Shown here: piece by piece, positions 43,276 through 52,224 of the stretch
How the letters are laid out: every line of letters begins with the position of its first letter
How positions within the stretch are numbered: the first letter of the stretch is position 1
NCBI RefSeq assembly: GCF_900155885.1
Contig: NZ_FTMB01000014.1
Location: 1-64,000, forward strand
Direction of reading: 5' to 3'
Length of the DNA: 64,000 nucleotides
Source: Rhizobium sp. RU20A
Lineage (GTDB): Bacteria; Pseudomonadota; Alphaproteobacteria; Rhizobiales; Rhizobiaceae
Position numbers and translations under genes: made by a program
Notes under the pieces: model-generated
Seen by the model: only the letters and a program-made list of their open reading frames with translations
Told to the model about the DNA's origin: nothing
Database searches by the model: none

Positions 43276-44262
43276 CTACCGCGACAGCAGCGCTTCCGCC
43301 GTCTTCATGTCGGTCACGAAATGCGTGGCGTAGCCTGCTTTCAGCGTGGCGGTGATGGCGGCGATCTTCGTCGTTCCGCCGGCTACGCACAGACGGCTCG
43401 GCACGGCCAGGAGCTCCTCCAGCGTAATGCCCACCATGCGCTCGTCATGATCGCCGCCGACCGGCTTGCCCTCGGCATCGATGAAGCGGCCGATGATGAC
43501 CGCGACCGCGCCGCGCCCCACGTAGTCGTCGAGCTCTTCGTTGCTGGCGATGCAGGCGACGCGGACCGTGGCGCGCGGGCCGATGTCACCGACCCCGAAC
43601 AGAATACGGTTGGCGGAATGGACGAGCTCCATCTGCTTTTGCAGGATCGGTTCGGCCAGGAGTGCAGCCTTCAGCGCGCGGGTCGAGAGAACGGCGGGGG
43701 CAAGAAGGTTCACGCAGCGTGCATGAATGCGGTTCGACAGGAGCGAGGTGCAGAGTTCGGGCGAAAATTCCGGCTCGCCGGTGGAGCTGCCGGAGACCTG
43801 GACAACGGTGAGATTGCGCAGGGGCCTGGCGAGGGCGATGCGATCGGCAGCCGCCAGAACGGTGCGCCCCCAGGCAACGCCGATCGTGTCGCCATCGGCA
43901 ATCTGGTCGGCCAGCACGCGCGCGCCGGCATCCCCCAGGCGCTCGGCCAGGCTCGCATCATCTGTGCTTGGAATGACGAAGGCGCCTTCGAGCCCGAAGC
44001 GCTCCATCAGGGCGCGGGCAATGCTGGTGCGGCTGCCAGCGGCCGGGCTGATGTTGACCGAGACGATGCCGCGTTCGCGGGCTTCCTGCAGATAGTTGAC
44101 GATGGTGGCGCGCGAGACCTTCAGCGTTTTGGCGATCTCGCTCTGGGTCATCTGGTCGGCATAGTAGAGCCAGGCCGCCCACATGATGGCGTCGTCAAAT
44201 TCCGTCGGCACCTGCGCGCCGGCTTCCTCACTGTTTTTGTTGATCGTCTTTTGCTCTGTCAT
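43276..44262 (-). CDS. SorC-family sugar-binding transcriptional regulator
   Basis: A 328-residue SorC/DeoR-type regulator. The HTH is at about residues 38-63 (QMTQSEIAKTLKVSRATIVNYLQEARERGIV), followed by a sugar-phosphate-binding domain with blocks GDTIGVAWGRTVLAAA, RNLTVVQVSGSSTG, ILFGVGDIG and CVAGGTTKIAAI. These regulators sense a phosphorylated intermediate of their pathway. The ATG at 44262 is chosen by HTH position. A cluster of TGTCA/TGACA repeats lies between it and the divergent operon. Confidence 0.9.
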   Translation of the reverse strand: MTEQKTINKNSEEAGAQVPTEFDDAIMWAAWLYYADQMTQSEIAKTLKVSRATIVNYLQEARERGIVSVNISPAAGSRTSIARALMERFGLEGAFVIPSTDDASLAERLGDAGARVLADQIADGDTIGVAWGRTVLAAADRIALARPLRNLTVVQVSGSSTGEPEFSPELCTSLLSNRIHARCVNLLAPAVLSTRALKAALLAEPILQKQMELVHSANRILFGVGDIGPRATVRVACIASNEELDDYVGRGAVAVIIGRFIDAEGKPVGGDHDERMVGITLEELLAVPSRLCVAGGTTKIAAITATLKAGYATHFVTDMKTAEALLSR

Positions 44263-44304
44263 GGCGATATCTGGACCCGACCCGTGTCCTTTGTCAACGC
44301 GCCC

Positions 44305-44341
44305 TGTCATGTGTATTGACATTTGACACGAGCTGTTGTCA
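44305..44341. promoter_or_regulatory. Clustered TGTCA/TGACA repeats, SorC-type operator candidate
   Basis: Four pentamers stand in 37 bp: TGTCA at 44305, TGACA at 44317, TGACA at 44324 and TGTCA at 44337. The first two form TGTCA-N7-TGACA and the last two form TGACA-N8-TGTCA. A TGTGTTCA element follows. The cluster sits between the SorC-type regulator and the first gene of the divergent operon. Confidence 0.5.
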
Positions 44342-44377
44342 TTTGTGTTCAACAAACAGAAAACGGAACCGGGAACC

Positions 44378-45733
44378 ATGGAAACGGCAAGGAAAACGGC
44401 GCTCGACCAGAATGCGCCGGCAGGTGGCTGGACAGCGTTGATCGATGACGTGGTGGAAGGGCGCTGGGTCAATCCGGAAACCGGCAAGACCGCCACGGTT
44501 CCCTATGAGCGCATCGTCATCGAGGAAAGCCTTGCGGGCGCCGAAGCCGACCTCGTGGCGTCCCTGAAGCTGGGGGAGCGCTTCACCGTCGTTGCCGACC
44601 ACGCCACGTTCGATGCGATGGGCGCGCGCGTTGCCAAGGCGCTGACTTCGCTTGGCCCGGTGGAGACGGTGATCCTCGATCATCCCCATGCGGACATGGC
44701 TGCGGTTGCCGATCTCACGGAAAAACTCGCCGGTGCCGAGGCGGTGATCGCCGTAGGGTCCGGCACCATCAACGATCTCTGCAAATTCGTCACCGGCAAG
44801 ACCAATCGCCGTTACGCCGTCTTCGGCACGGCCGCATCGATGAACGGCTACACGTCGACGACCGCCTCGATCACGCTGGAAAACGGGCTGAAGGTGTCGT
44901 TGCCCTCGCATGCGCCCTCCGGCTTTTTCATCGATCTCGGCGTGACTGCCGCGGCGCCGCGCCATCTCTCGGCCTCCGGCTTTGCCGACTGCTTGGTGCG
45001 CTCCGTCGCGCAGGTCGACTGGTGGATGTCGCACCGCCTGCTCGGTAGTGTCTATTCGACCGTACCTTACGTGCTGCAGCAGAAGGACGAGGACGAGCTG
45101 AACGCGCGCGCCGCAGGCCTTGCGGCCGGCGATATCGCCGCCAACGGCTATCTGCACCGCGTGCTGACGCTCTGCGGCCTCGGTGTCTCCTTCACGGGCA
45201 TGTCCAACCACGGCTCGATGGGCGAGCACCAGATTTCCCATTACATCGACTGCTTTGCCGGCGATCGGCACCCTGGCACGCTGCATGGGCAGCAAGTGGG
45301 TGTGGCGACGCTGACCATGGCGCGCATCCAGCGGCATTACCTCGAGAGCGAGAAGCCGCCGGTGATCCGCCCGACGGTCATCGACCCCGCCGACATGGCG
45401 CGGCGCATGGGCGACGAGATCGCGGCGCAGTGCTTTGCCGAGATCCAGCCGAAGATCTTCGACGCGAAAGGCGCGGCAGAAATCAACGAAAAGCTCGCGG
45501 CGATGTGGCCGACGCTGCGCAAGGAATTGCAGGCCTTTGCCCTTCCGGTCGAGGAAATGGAGCAGATGCTGCGCGATGCCGGCGGACCAATGACGGCGGC
45601 CGATCTTGGCCTGCCCGTCGATTTCTACCGTGAGGCCGTCATCCACAGCCGCGAGATGCGCAACCGTTATTCCTTCATCGACATTGCCGCCGACGAAGGC
45701 CTGCTTGCCGATTTCGCAGCCCGGGAGCAGTGA
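44378..45733 (+). CDS. sn-Glycerol-1-phosphate dehydrogenase-like (AraM/EgsA, iron-containing ADH superfamily)
   Basis: A 451-residue NAD(P)-linked dehydrogenase related to AraM/G1PDH. It has GSGTINDLCKF (pyrophosphate-binding loop), FGTAASMNGYTSTTASI, and metal ligands fitting an Asp in the ASGFADCLVR block, His in SNHGSMGEHQISHYID and His in TLHGQQVG. The longer N and C termini exceed B. subtilis AraM (394). Known members convert DHAP and sn-glycerol 1-phosphate. The ATG at 44378 follows GGAACCGGGAACC. First gene of a + operon. Confidence 0.85.
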   Translation: METARKTALDQNAPAGGWTALIDDVVEGRWVNPETGKTATVPYERIVIEESLAGAEADLVASLKLGERFTVVADHATFDAMGARVAKALTSLGPVETVILDHPHADMAAVADLTEKLAGAEAVIAVGSGTINDLCKFVTGKTNRRYAVFGTAASMNGYTSTTASITLENGLKVSLPSHAPSGFFIDLGVTAAAPRHLSASGFADCLVRSVAQVDWWMSHRLLGSVYSTVPYVLQQKDEDELNARAAGLAAGDIAANGYLHRVLTLCGLGVSFTGMSNHGSMGEHQISHYIDCFAGDRHPGTLHGQQVGVATLTMARIQRHYLESEKPPVIRPTVIDPADMARRMGDEIAAQCFAEIQPKIFDAKGAAEINEKLAAMWPTLRKELQAFALPVEEMEQMLRDAGGPMTAADLGLPVDFYREAVIHSREMRNRYSFIDIAADEGLLADFAAREQ

Positions 45734-45737
45734 GCCG

Positions 45738-46559
45738 ATGCGTCCCGTTTCCACCATGCCGCTCGATGTCGCTGCCGGAATTTCGGTGCTGTTTTGCGAT
45801 ATCGACGACACACTGACCAACGAGGGGCGTCTGCCGGCCGTGGCCTATGACGCGCTGGAGCGGCTTAGCGAAAGCGGCATCGCGGTCGCGCCGATCACCG
45901 GGCGTCCGGCCGGCTGGTGCGACATGATCGCCCGCATGTGGCCGGTGGCCGGTGTCGTCGGTGAAAACGGGGCTTTTTACTTTTCCTACGACGAAAAAGC
46001 GCGCCGCATGCGCCGCGTCTTCGCAGTTGCCGAGGCGCAGCGCGCCGCCGATCGCCAGAAGCTGATCACCGTTCGCGCGCGGGTTCTGGCGGAAGTGCCG
46101 GGCGCTGCGATTTCTGCCGACCAGCTCTATCGCGAGGCTGATCTCGCGGTCGATTTCTGCGAAGATGTGCCGGCGCTTCCCGTTGCGTCGGTCGATCGCA
46201 TCAAGGCGATCTTCGAGGAGGAGGGCGCGGTCGCCAAGGTCTCGTCCATCCACGTCAACGGCTGGTACGGCGACTACGACAAGCTGACCACCTCGCGGCG
46301 CTTCGCGGCCGAGGTGCTCGCCTTCGATATCGATGCCGACAAGGAGAAGGTAGTCTTCGTGGGCGACAGCCCGAATGACGCGCCGATGTTCGGCTTCTTC
46401 CCGCATGCCTGCGGCGTCGCGAACGTGCTGGCCTTCCGTGGCCGCATGGATGCGGAGCCGGCCTATGTGGCGGCGAAGGAAGGCGGTCATGGCTTCGTGG
46501 AGGTTGCCGACCGCATTCTTGCCGCACGCGCGGCATCCGGCGTTCGCGCCGCGGAATAA
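45738..46559 (+). CDS. HAD-superfamily (IIB) phosphatase
   Basis: A 273-residue HAD hydrolase with motif I DIDDT (nucleophile Asp21, acid/base Asp23), a type IIB cap with VVGENGAFYFSYD, and motif IV GDSPNDAPMF. Relatives are sucrose-phosphate and mannosyl-3-phosphoglycerate phosphatases. It starts five bases after the G1PDH-like gene, so the two are likely coupled and the phosphatase may act on a product or by-product of that enzyme, such as a polyol phosphate. Confidence 0.87.
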   Translation: MRPVSTMPLDVAAGISVLFCDIDDTLTNEGRLPAVAYDALERLSESGIAVAPITGRPAGWCDMIARMWPVAGVVGENGAFYFSYDEKARRMRRVFAVAEAQRAADRQKLITVRARVLAEVPGAAISADQLYREADLAVDFCEDVPALPVASVDRIKAIFEEEGAVAKVSSIHVNGWYGDYDKLTTSRRFAAEVLAFDIDADKEKVVFVGDSPNDAPMFGFFPHACGVANVLAFRGRMDAEPAYVAAKEGGHGFVEVADRILAARAASGVRAAE

Positions 46560-46703
46560 GGGGCCGCAGTCCCGCTGGAGACGGGGCTGACGGTCTGGAA
46601 GAGACGGGGTTCGCGACGCCTTCGCGTTTGATCCCCGTGAGAAGAGGAGGGAGTGTGGCGACGCCCGGAAAGGGTGCGCGACGCTCGTGGAGGAAAACGC
46701 GCC

Positions 46704-47591
46704 ATGTCCGTTGCCCAGGTCAAACGCATCGCGATCTCGGATTCGCCGTGGCCGTGGCTCGCGCCGCTGATCGCGCTTCTGATCGTCTTCACGATCTATC
46801 CGCTGATCTACAATGTCTGGCTGAGCTTCCACGAATTCGTGCCGCGCAAACGCACGCTCGCCTTTGTCGGTTTCGACAACTGGGTGCAACTGTGGAATGA
46901 CACCCGCTTCTGGGGCGCGCTTGGCGTCACCTTCCTCTATTTCGTGATTGCGCTGACCGTCGAGCTGGTGCTCGGCATGGCGGTGGCGCTGCTGCTTGAC
47001 GCCGAATTGCCGGGCTTCGGGGCGCTGCGTGCGATCCTGTCCATGACGTTGGTCATTCCTCCCGCGATCGCCGGCATGATGTTCCTGCTGATGCAGGACC
47101 CGCAATTCGGCGTCCTTTCTTATTTCCTCAACCAGTTGGGTATCCTCGACAAATCGACGCCCATCCTTGCGACGTCCTCGCTGGCGCTGATCGGTGTTCT
47201 CCTGGCTGAAATCTGGCAGTGGACGCCCTTCATGGTGCTGATCTTCATGGCCGGCCTGCGTTCGCTGCCGACCGAGCCGTATGAAGCGGCGATGATCGAC
47301 GGTGCCTCGTCGTTCCAGATGTTCCGTCGCCTGACGCTGCCGATGATGTCGAAGGTGATTGCGGTCGCCATCCTGCTGCGCGGCATCGATCTCTTCCGCG
47401 TCTTCGACTACGTCTTCGTGATGACCTCCGGCGGGCCGGGAACGTCCACCTACACGCTCAGCCTCTACGCCTGGCAGCAGACCTTCTCCTTTCTGAAATG
47501 GGGATATGGCGCGACGCTCAGCCTGACGAGCCTCGTCATCATCATGGTCCTTGCCAATCTCTTCATCCGCGTCGCCAAGGTACGGTGGTAA
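46704..47591 (+). CDS. Carbohydrate ABC transporter permease (MalF/UgpA-type)
   Basis: A 295-residue six-helix permease with the EAA loop LPTEPYEAAMIDGASSFQMFRRLTLPMM. The start follows TGGAGGAAAACGCGCC. It is the first transporter gene of the operon, 144 bp after the phosphatase gene, and stops three bases before the second permease. Confidence 0.9.
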   Translation: MSVAQVKRIAISDSPWPWLAPLIALLIVFTIYPLIYNVWLSFHEFVPRKRTLAFVGFDNWVQLWNDTRFWGALGVTFLYFVIALTVELVLGMAVALLLDAELPGFGALRAILSMTLVIPPAIAGMMFLLMQDPQFGVLSYFLNQLGILDKSTPILATSSLALIGVLLAEIWQWTPFMVLIFMAGLRSLPTEPYEAAMIDGASSFQMFRRLTLPMMSKVIAVAILLRGIDLFRVFDYVFVMTSGGPGTSTYTLSLYAWQQTFSFLKWGYGATLSLTSLVIIMVLANLFIRVAKVRW

Positions 47592-47593
47592 TC

Positions 47594-48475
47594 ATGCACC
47601 AGAGCCGCTTCACTCGCACGCTTCGCACCATCGCCGGCTGGCTCGTCGTCGGGGCGTTCTTCTTCCCGATCTATTTCTGGACGTCCGTCGCCTTCCGCGA
47701 CGCGAAGGAAATCTTCAACTGGCCGCCGATCATCTTCGATTTCCATCCGACGGTGCGCAATTTCGAGCAGGTCTTCGGCATCTCGCTGGGGTTTTCCTTC
47801 GGCAACCAGGAAGCCGTGACGCCCGGCGGCGGCAATTTCTACATGGGACCGCGCCTGTGGGATTCGATCGTCGTCGCCTCGCTCTCGACGGTGCTGGCGA
47901 TCGTGGTGGCGACGCTTGCCTCCTATGCGCTGTCGCGCATGAATTTCCGGGGACGGCATGAGTTCGTGAACTGGGTGCTCTCCACCCGCATGATGCCGCC
48001 GGTCGCGGTCGCCATTCCGATGTTCTTCATTTTCAAGCAGTTCAGCCTGCTCGATACCTATCTCGGCGTCATCCTGATCCATGGCCTGATGAACCTGCCG
48101 CTTGCCGTGCTGCTCCTCAAGAGCTTTTTCGACGACATTCCGGCCGAGATCGACGAGAGCGCGCTGCTGGACGGCGCATCGCGCTGGACGATCTTCCGCC
48201 GCATCGTGCTGCCGATGGCCAAGGGCGGGATCGCGGCAACGGCGGTGCTCTGCTTCATCTTTTCATGGACGGAATTCCTGTTCGTGCTGACGCTGACGCA
48301 GACCGGCCTCAAGACCGTGCCCGTCGTCTCGTCCACGTTCGTGACCTCGATCGGCACGGCCTGGGGCAACATGGCGGCGCTGGGTGCTGCCGCCATCGTG
48401 CCCGCTTTCATCACGATCCTTCTGGTGCAGCGCCATCTGGTGCGCGGCCTGACGATGGGATCGTTGAAACAGTAA
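47594..48475 (+). CDS. Carbohydrate ABC transporter permease (MalG/UgpE-type)
   Basis: A 293-residue permease with the EAA loop DIPAEIDESALLDGASRWTIFRRIVLPMAKGG and the typical MalG ending RHLVRGLTMGSLKQ. It starts two bases after the upstream stop, so translation is coupled. Together the two permeases form the pore of the importer. Confidence 0.91.
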   Translation: MHQSRFTRTLRTIAGWLVVGAFFFPIYFWTSVAFRDAKEIFNWPPIIFDFHPTVRNFEQVFGISLGFSFGNQEAVTPGGGNFYMGPRLWDSIVVASLSTVLAIVVATLASYALSRMNFRGRHEFVNWVLSTRMMPPVAVAIPMFFIFKQFSLLDTYLGVILIHGLMNLPLAVLLLKSFFDDIPAEIDESALLDGASRWTIFRRIVLPMAKGGIAATAVLCFIFSWTEFLFVLTLTQTGLKTVPVVSSTFVTSIGTAWGNMAALGAAAIVPAFITILLVQRHLVRGLTMGSLKQ

Positions 48476-48481
48476 TTCGGC

Positions 48482-48506
48482 GGGCGGCTTGGGAAGAGGG
48501 CCGCCC
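48482..48506 (+). promoter_or_regulatory. Stem-loop between permease and binding-protein genes
   Basis: GGGCGGC pairs perfectly with GCCGCCC (7 bp, 11-base loop) a few bases after the permease stop. No T-run follows. It may mark RNA processing that lets the binding-protein message accumulate. Confidence 0.4.
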
Positions 48507-48562
48507 TTCGGACAGTGGAGATCAGGTGCCAAACCCGGCACCGGATAGAGGAGGAGAAACAC

Positions 48563-50059
48563 ATGAAAGAGAAAGACAGAAAATTCTATCTCGCCAACAT
48601 CACGGACCGCTTCGTGCGTGGCCAGATGGACCGCCGTTCGTTCCTCGGCGCTGCCGGCAAGCTTGGCCTTGGCGCCACCGCGCTCGGCATGGGCATGGGC
48701 AGCCGTCCCTTCGTGATGAACAAGGCGCTCGCGCAAGAGCAGATGCAGCCCTCGGCCGAGGTCATTTCCTGGCTGAAGGAAGTCGGCAAGCCGTTTGCCG
48801 GCACCACGCTGAAGCTCGCGACGGAATCGACGCCGCCGTCGAACGCGATCAATTCGCAGCTCAAGAAGTATTTCGAGGAAGCGACCGGCATCAAGGTCGA
48901 GATCGAGGTACTGCCGCTCGAGCAGGTTCTGCAGAAGCTGACGCTCGACGTCGCCTCCTCGCTCGGCACCTACGACCTCTACTACATCGACCAGAGCTGG
49001 GCGGCATCCTTCAGCCAGGACGTCTTCGATCCGCGCGAGCAGATCGAGGCCAAGCCTGACCTCGCCATGCCGAACTACAATATCGACGACTTCATGCCGG
49101 CACTGGTGGACGGTATCTCGAAGTATGAAGACCGGTGGGTCGGCGTTCCCTACGACATCCCGATCTTCATCATGATCTACCGCAAGGACATCTACGAGAA
49201 GCTGGGTCTCAAGGCGCCGACGACCTTCGAGGAGCTCTACACCAACTCCGCGACCATCTCGAAGGAGATGGGCCCGAACATGTTCGGTTATGCCGGCCAG
49301 ATGAAGTCCGGTCACTACGCGCTGGAATGCGAGTGGACGTCGATGCTGTGGGGCCACGGAGGCTCCATCTTCAACGCCGACAAGCAGTTCTCGGGCAATG
49401 ACGAGCAGGGTCTTGCCGCCCTCGACTACTACACGAAGCTCAAGGCCATCATGCCGCCGGGCGTCGATCAGTGGACGTGGGACGGTCAGGGCCAGGCGAT
49501 CGCACAGGGTGTTGCCGCCTCCATGCTTTCCTGGGGCGAGTTCTTCCCCTATTTCGACGATCCGACCCAGACCAAGGTCTCGGGCCTGTGCGAAGCCGTC
49601 ATCCCGCCGCAGCCGATTTCGCTGCGCATGCCCGACCAGTGCGGCTATGGCGAAATTCCCGGCGTCGGCCACCAGGGCGGTTCCTCGCTCGCCGTGTCCA
49701 AGTACTCCAAGGCGCCGGACGCCGCCTGGATCTTCATGCAGTGGGCCACCTGCGCCGATACGCAGGCCCTCATCACCACGCTCGGCGGCGGCACGGGCCC
49801 GACCCGTACGTCGGTCTATGACGACCCGCGCGTCAAGGCCAATGCCCGCGTCGGTGCCGGCACCACCCGCCACCTGCCGGTCGTTCGCGAGACGATCGAC
49901 AAGTACATGGGCTCCGAGCCGGATCTGCCGGAATGGGCACAGATCTCCTCCGACACGATCCCCGTTGCGCTTGGCAAGTATTTCGCCGGCAGCGGCGGTT
50001 CGGCCAAGGAGACCATGGACGGCATCGCCCAGCAGGTCGGCGAAATCCTGAAGGGCTGA
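48563..50059 (+). CDS. ABC transporter substrate-binding protein (family 1) with a Tat-type signal
   Basis: A 498-residue extracellular solute-binding protein. The N terminus has MDRRSFLGAAGKLGLGATALG, a twin-arginine (RR-S-F-L) signal peptide with a long n-region, cleaved probably near ALAQE. The mature protein opens LKLATESTPPSNAINSQLKKYFEEATGIKVEIEVLPLEQ, like large sugar or polyol binding proteins. It starts behind GAGGAGGAGAAACAC. Folding before export is implied by the Tat signal. The ligand is unknown. Confidence 0.88.
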   Translation: MKEKDRKFYLANITDRFVRGQMDRRSFLGAAGKLGLGATALGMGMGSRPFVMNKALAQEQMQPSAEVISWLKEVGKPFAGTTLKLATESTPPSNAINSQLKKYFEEATGIKVEIEVLPLEQVLQKLTLDVASSLGTYDLYYIDQSWAASFSQDVFDPREQIEAKPDLAMPNYNIDDFMPALVDGISKYEDRWVGVPYDIPIFIMIYRKDIYEKLGLKAPTTFEELYTNSATISKEMGPNMFGYAGQMKSGHYALECEWTSMLWGHGGSIFNADKQFSGNDEQGLAALDYYTKLKAIMPPGVDQWTWDGQGQAIAQGVAASMLSWGEFFPYFDDPTQTKVSGLCEAVIPPQPISLRMPDQCGYGEIPGVGHQGGSSLAVSKYSKAPDAAWIFMQWATCADTQALITTLGGGTGPTRTSVYDDPRVKANARVGAGTTRHLPVVRETIDKYMGSEPDLPEWAQISSDTIPVALGKYFAGSGGSAKETMDGIAQQVGEILKG

Positions 50060-50073
50060 TCCCAACGCAAACT

Positions 50074-50103
50074 GCATGGTCGCGGCTTTTGCTGCGGCCA
50101 TGC
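50074..50103 (+). promoter_or_regulatory. Intercistronic stem-loop after the binding-protein gene
   Basis: GCATGGTCGC pairs with GCGGCCATGC (10 bp with one G-T pair) around a ten-base loop, 15 bases past the binding-protein stop. No T-run follows, so it is a likely mRNA-stabilising or attenuating hairpin. Confidence 0.5.
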
Positions 50104-50132
50104 CTTGAAGGTGGAAGATGAGGGAGGAATTG

Positions 50133-50858
50133 ATGTCCGACAAACCGTTGATCGCCGTCACCGGCGCCAGCTCCGGCATCGGCGAAGCCGTGGCGCGTGC
50201 CTTTTCCAAGGCCGGCCATCCCGTTCTGCTCATGGCGCGCCGGCTTGATCGCCTCGAGGCGCTCGGCCTGCCGAATGCGGTGCTGAGGGCCGTCGATGTG
50301 CGCGACCGCGCGGGGATCGCGGCGGCGGTCGCGGATGCGGAGGCTCAGTTCGGTCCCGTCGACATGATGTTCGCCAATGCCGGCATCGCGCGGCTCGGCG
50401 ACATCTCCCGGCAGCCGCCGGAAGAATGGGACGAGATGATCGACATCAACACCAAGGGCGTGATGAACAGCGTCCATGCCGTGATGAACGGCATGATCGA
50501 CCGCAAGCACGGCACGCTGGTGATGATGAGCTCGATTGCCGGCAGGAAGGTCTATCCGGATCACACCGTCTATTGCGGCACGAAGTTCTTCGTGCATGCC
50601 GTTTCCGAAAGCCTGCGTGAATATCTGGCGCCGCACGATGTGCGCGTGATCGTCGTGTCGCCCGGCATCATCGATACCGAAGTGCTCGACCATGTGAAGG
50701 ACGAGACGACGCTCGCGAACTACCGCGCCAACAAGGCGGCGATCGGCGGCGGCATTTCGGCCGATGTGGTCGCGCAGCTCATCCTCGACGCCTACCAGCT
50801 GCCGCAGCGTGCGATCGTCCAGGAAATCGTCATTACGCCGACCCGGCAGAAATACTGA
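50133..50858 (+). CDS. Short-chain dehydrogenase/reductase
   Basis: A 241-residue classical SDR with TGASSGIGEA at 10-19, NAG in MFANAGIAR, MSSIAG (Ser) and YCGTK (Tyr-Lys, near 147-151). Its C terminus lacks the IDGG ending of many SDRs and reads IVQEIVITPTRQKY, typical of the YdfG/serine dehydrogenase-like group. The ATG at 50133 follows GGGAGGAATTG. It lies between the binding-protein and ATPase genes. It probably oxidises a polyol or keto-sugar taken up by the importer. Confidence 0.88.
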   Translation: MSDKPLIAVTGASSGIGEAVARAFSKAGHPVLLMARRLDRLEALGLPNAVLRAVDVRDRAGIAAAVADAEAQFGPVDMMFANAGIARLGDISRQPPEEWDEMIDINTKGVMNSVHAVMNGMIDRKHGTLVMMSSIAGRKVYPDHTVYCGTKFFVHAVSESLREYLAPHDVRVIVVSPGIIDTEVLDHVKDETTLANYRANKAAIGGGISADVVAQLILDAYQLPQRAIVQEIVITPTRQKY

Positions 50859-50915
50859 TCCCGTCGCGCCGCCGGCAACAGCGGGCCGACCGAGAAAGAG
50901 TGGAGTGAGAGTCCC

Positions 50916-51980
<1,065 letters not shown>

Positions 51981-52022
51981 GGACGCAGGCTGGAGATGAC
52001 GACGACCGCCCCGCAAACCTTT

Positions 52023-52114
52023 CCGTCGTCATGGTCGGGCTTGACCCGACCATCCATCGGCGACCACCGGGGTTGCGGCGTGGATCCTCGGGTCAAGCAC
52101 GAGGATGACGGAGG
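52023..52114. repeat. RIME-like intergenic palindromic element
   Basis: Two arms, 52023-52056 and 52081-52114, are imperfect inverted copies of each other (shared core GCTTGACCCGA). Each arm also folds by itself: ATGGTCGGG/CCCGACCAT (9 bp) in the first and ATCCTCG/CGAGGAT (7 bp) in the second. The layout of two adjacent palindromes in an intergenic gap matches the Rhizobium-specific intergenic mosaic element (RIME). It sits inside the operon between the ATPase and aldolase/SDR genes. Confidence 0.7.
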
Positions 52115-52224
52115 GGAAGGCCATCGGCAGGAAAACGACCGCGCGCATCCCGATGTGCACGCAGGCCATATCGAGAATTTGACGATCTGAGCGCCCATGC
52201 GCGCGATGCAGGAAAGGAAATGCC

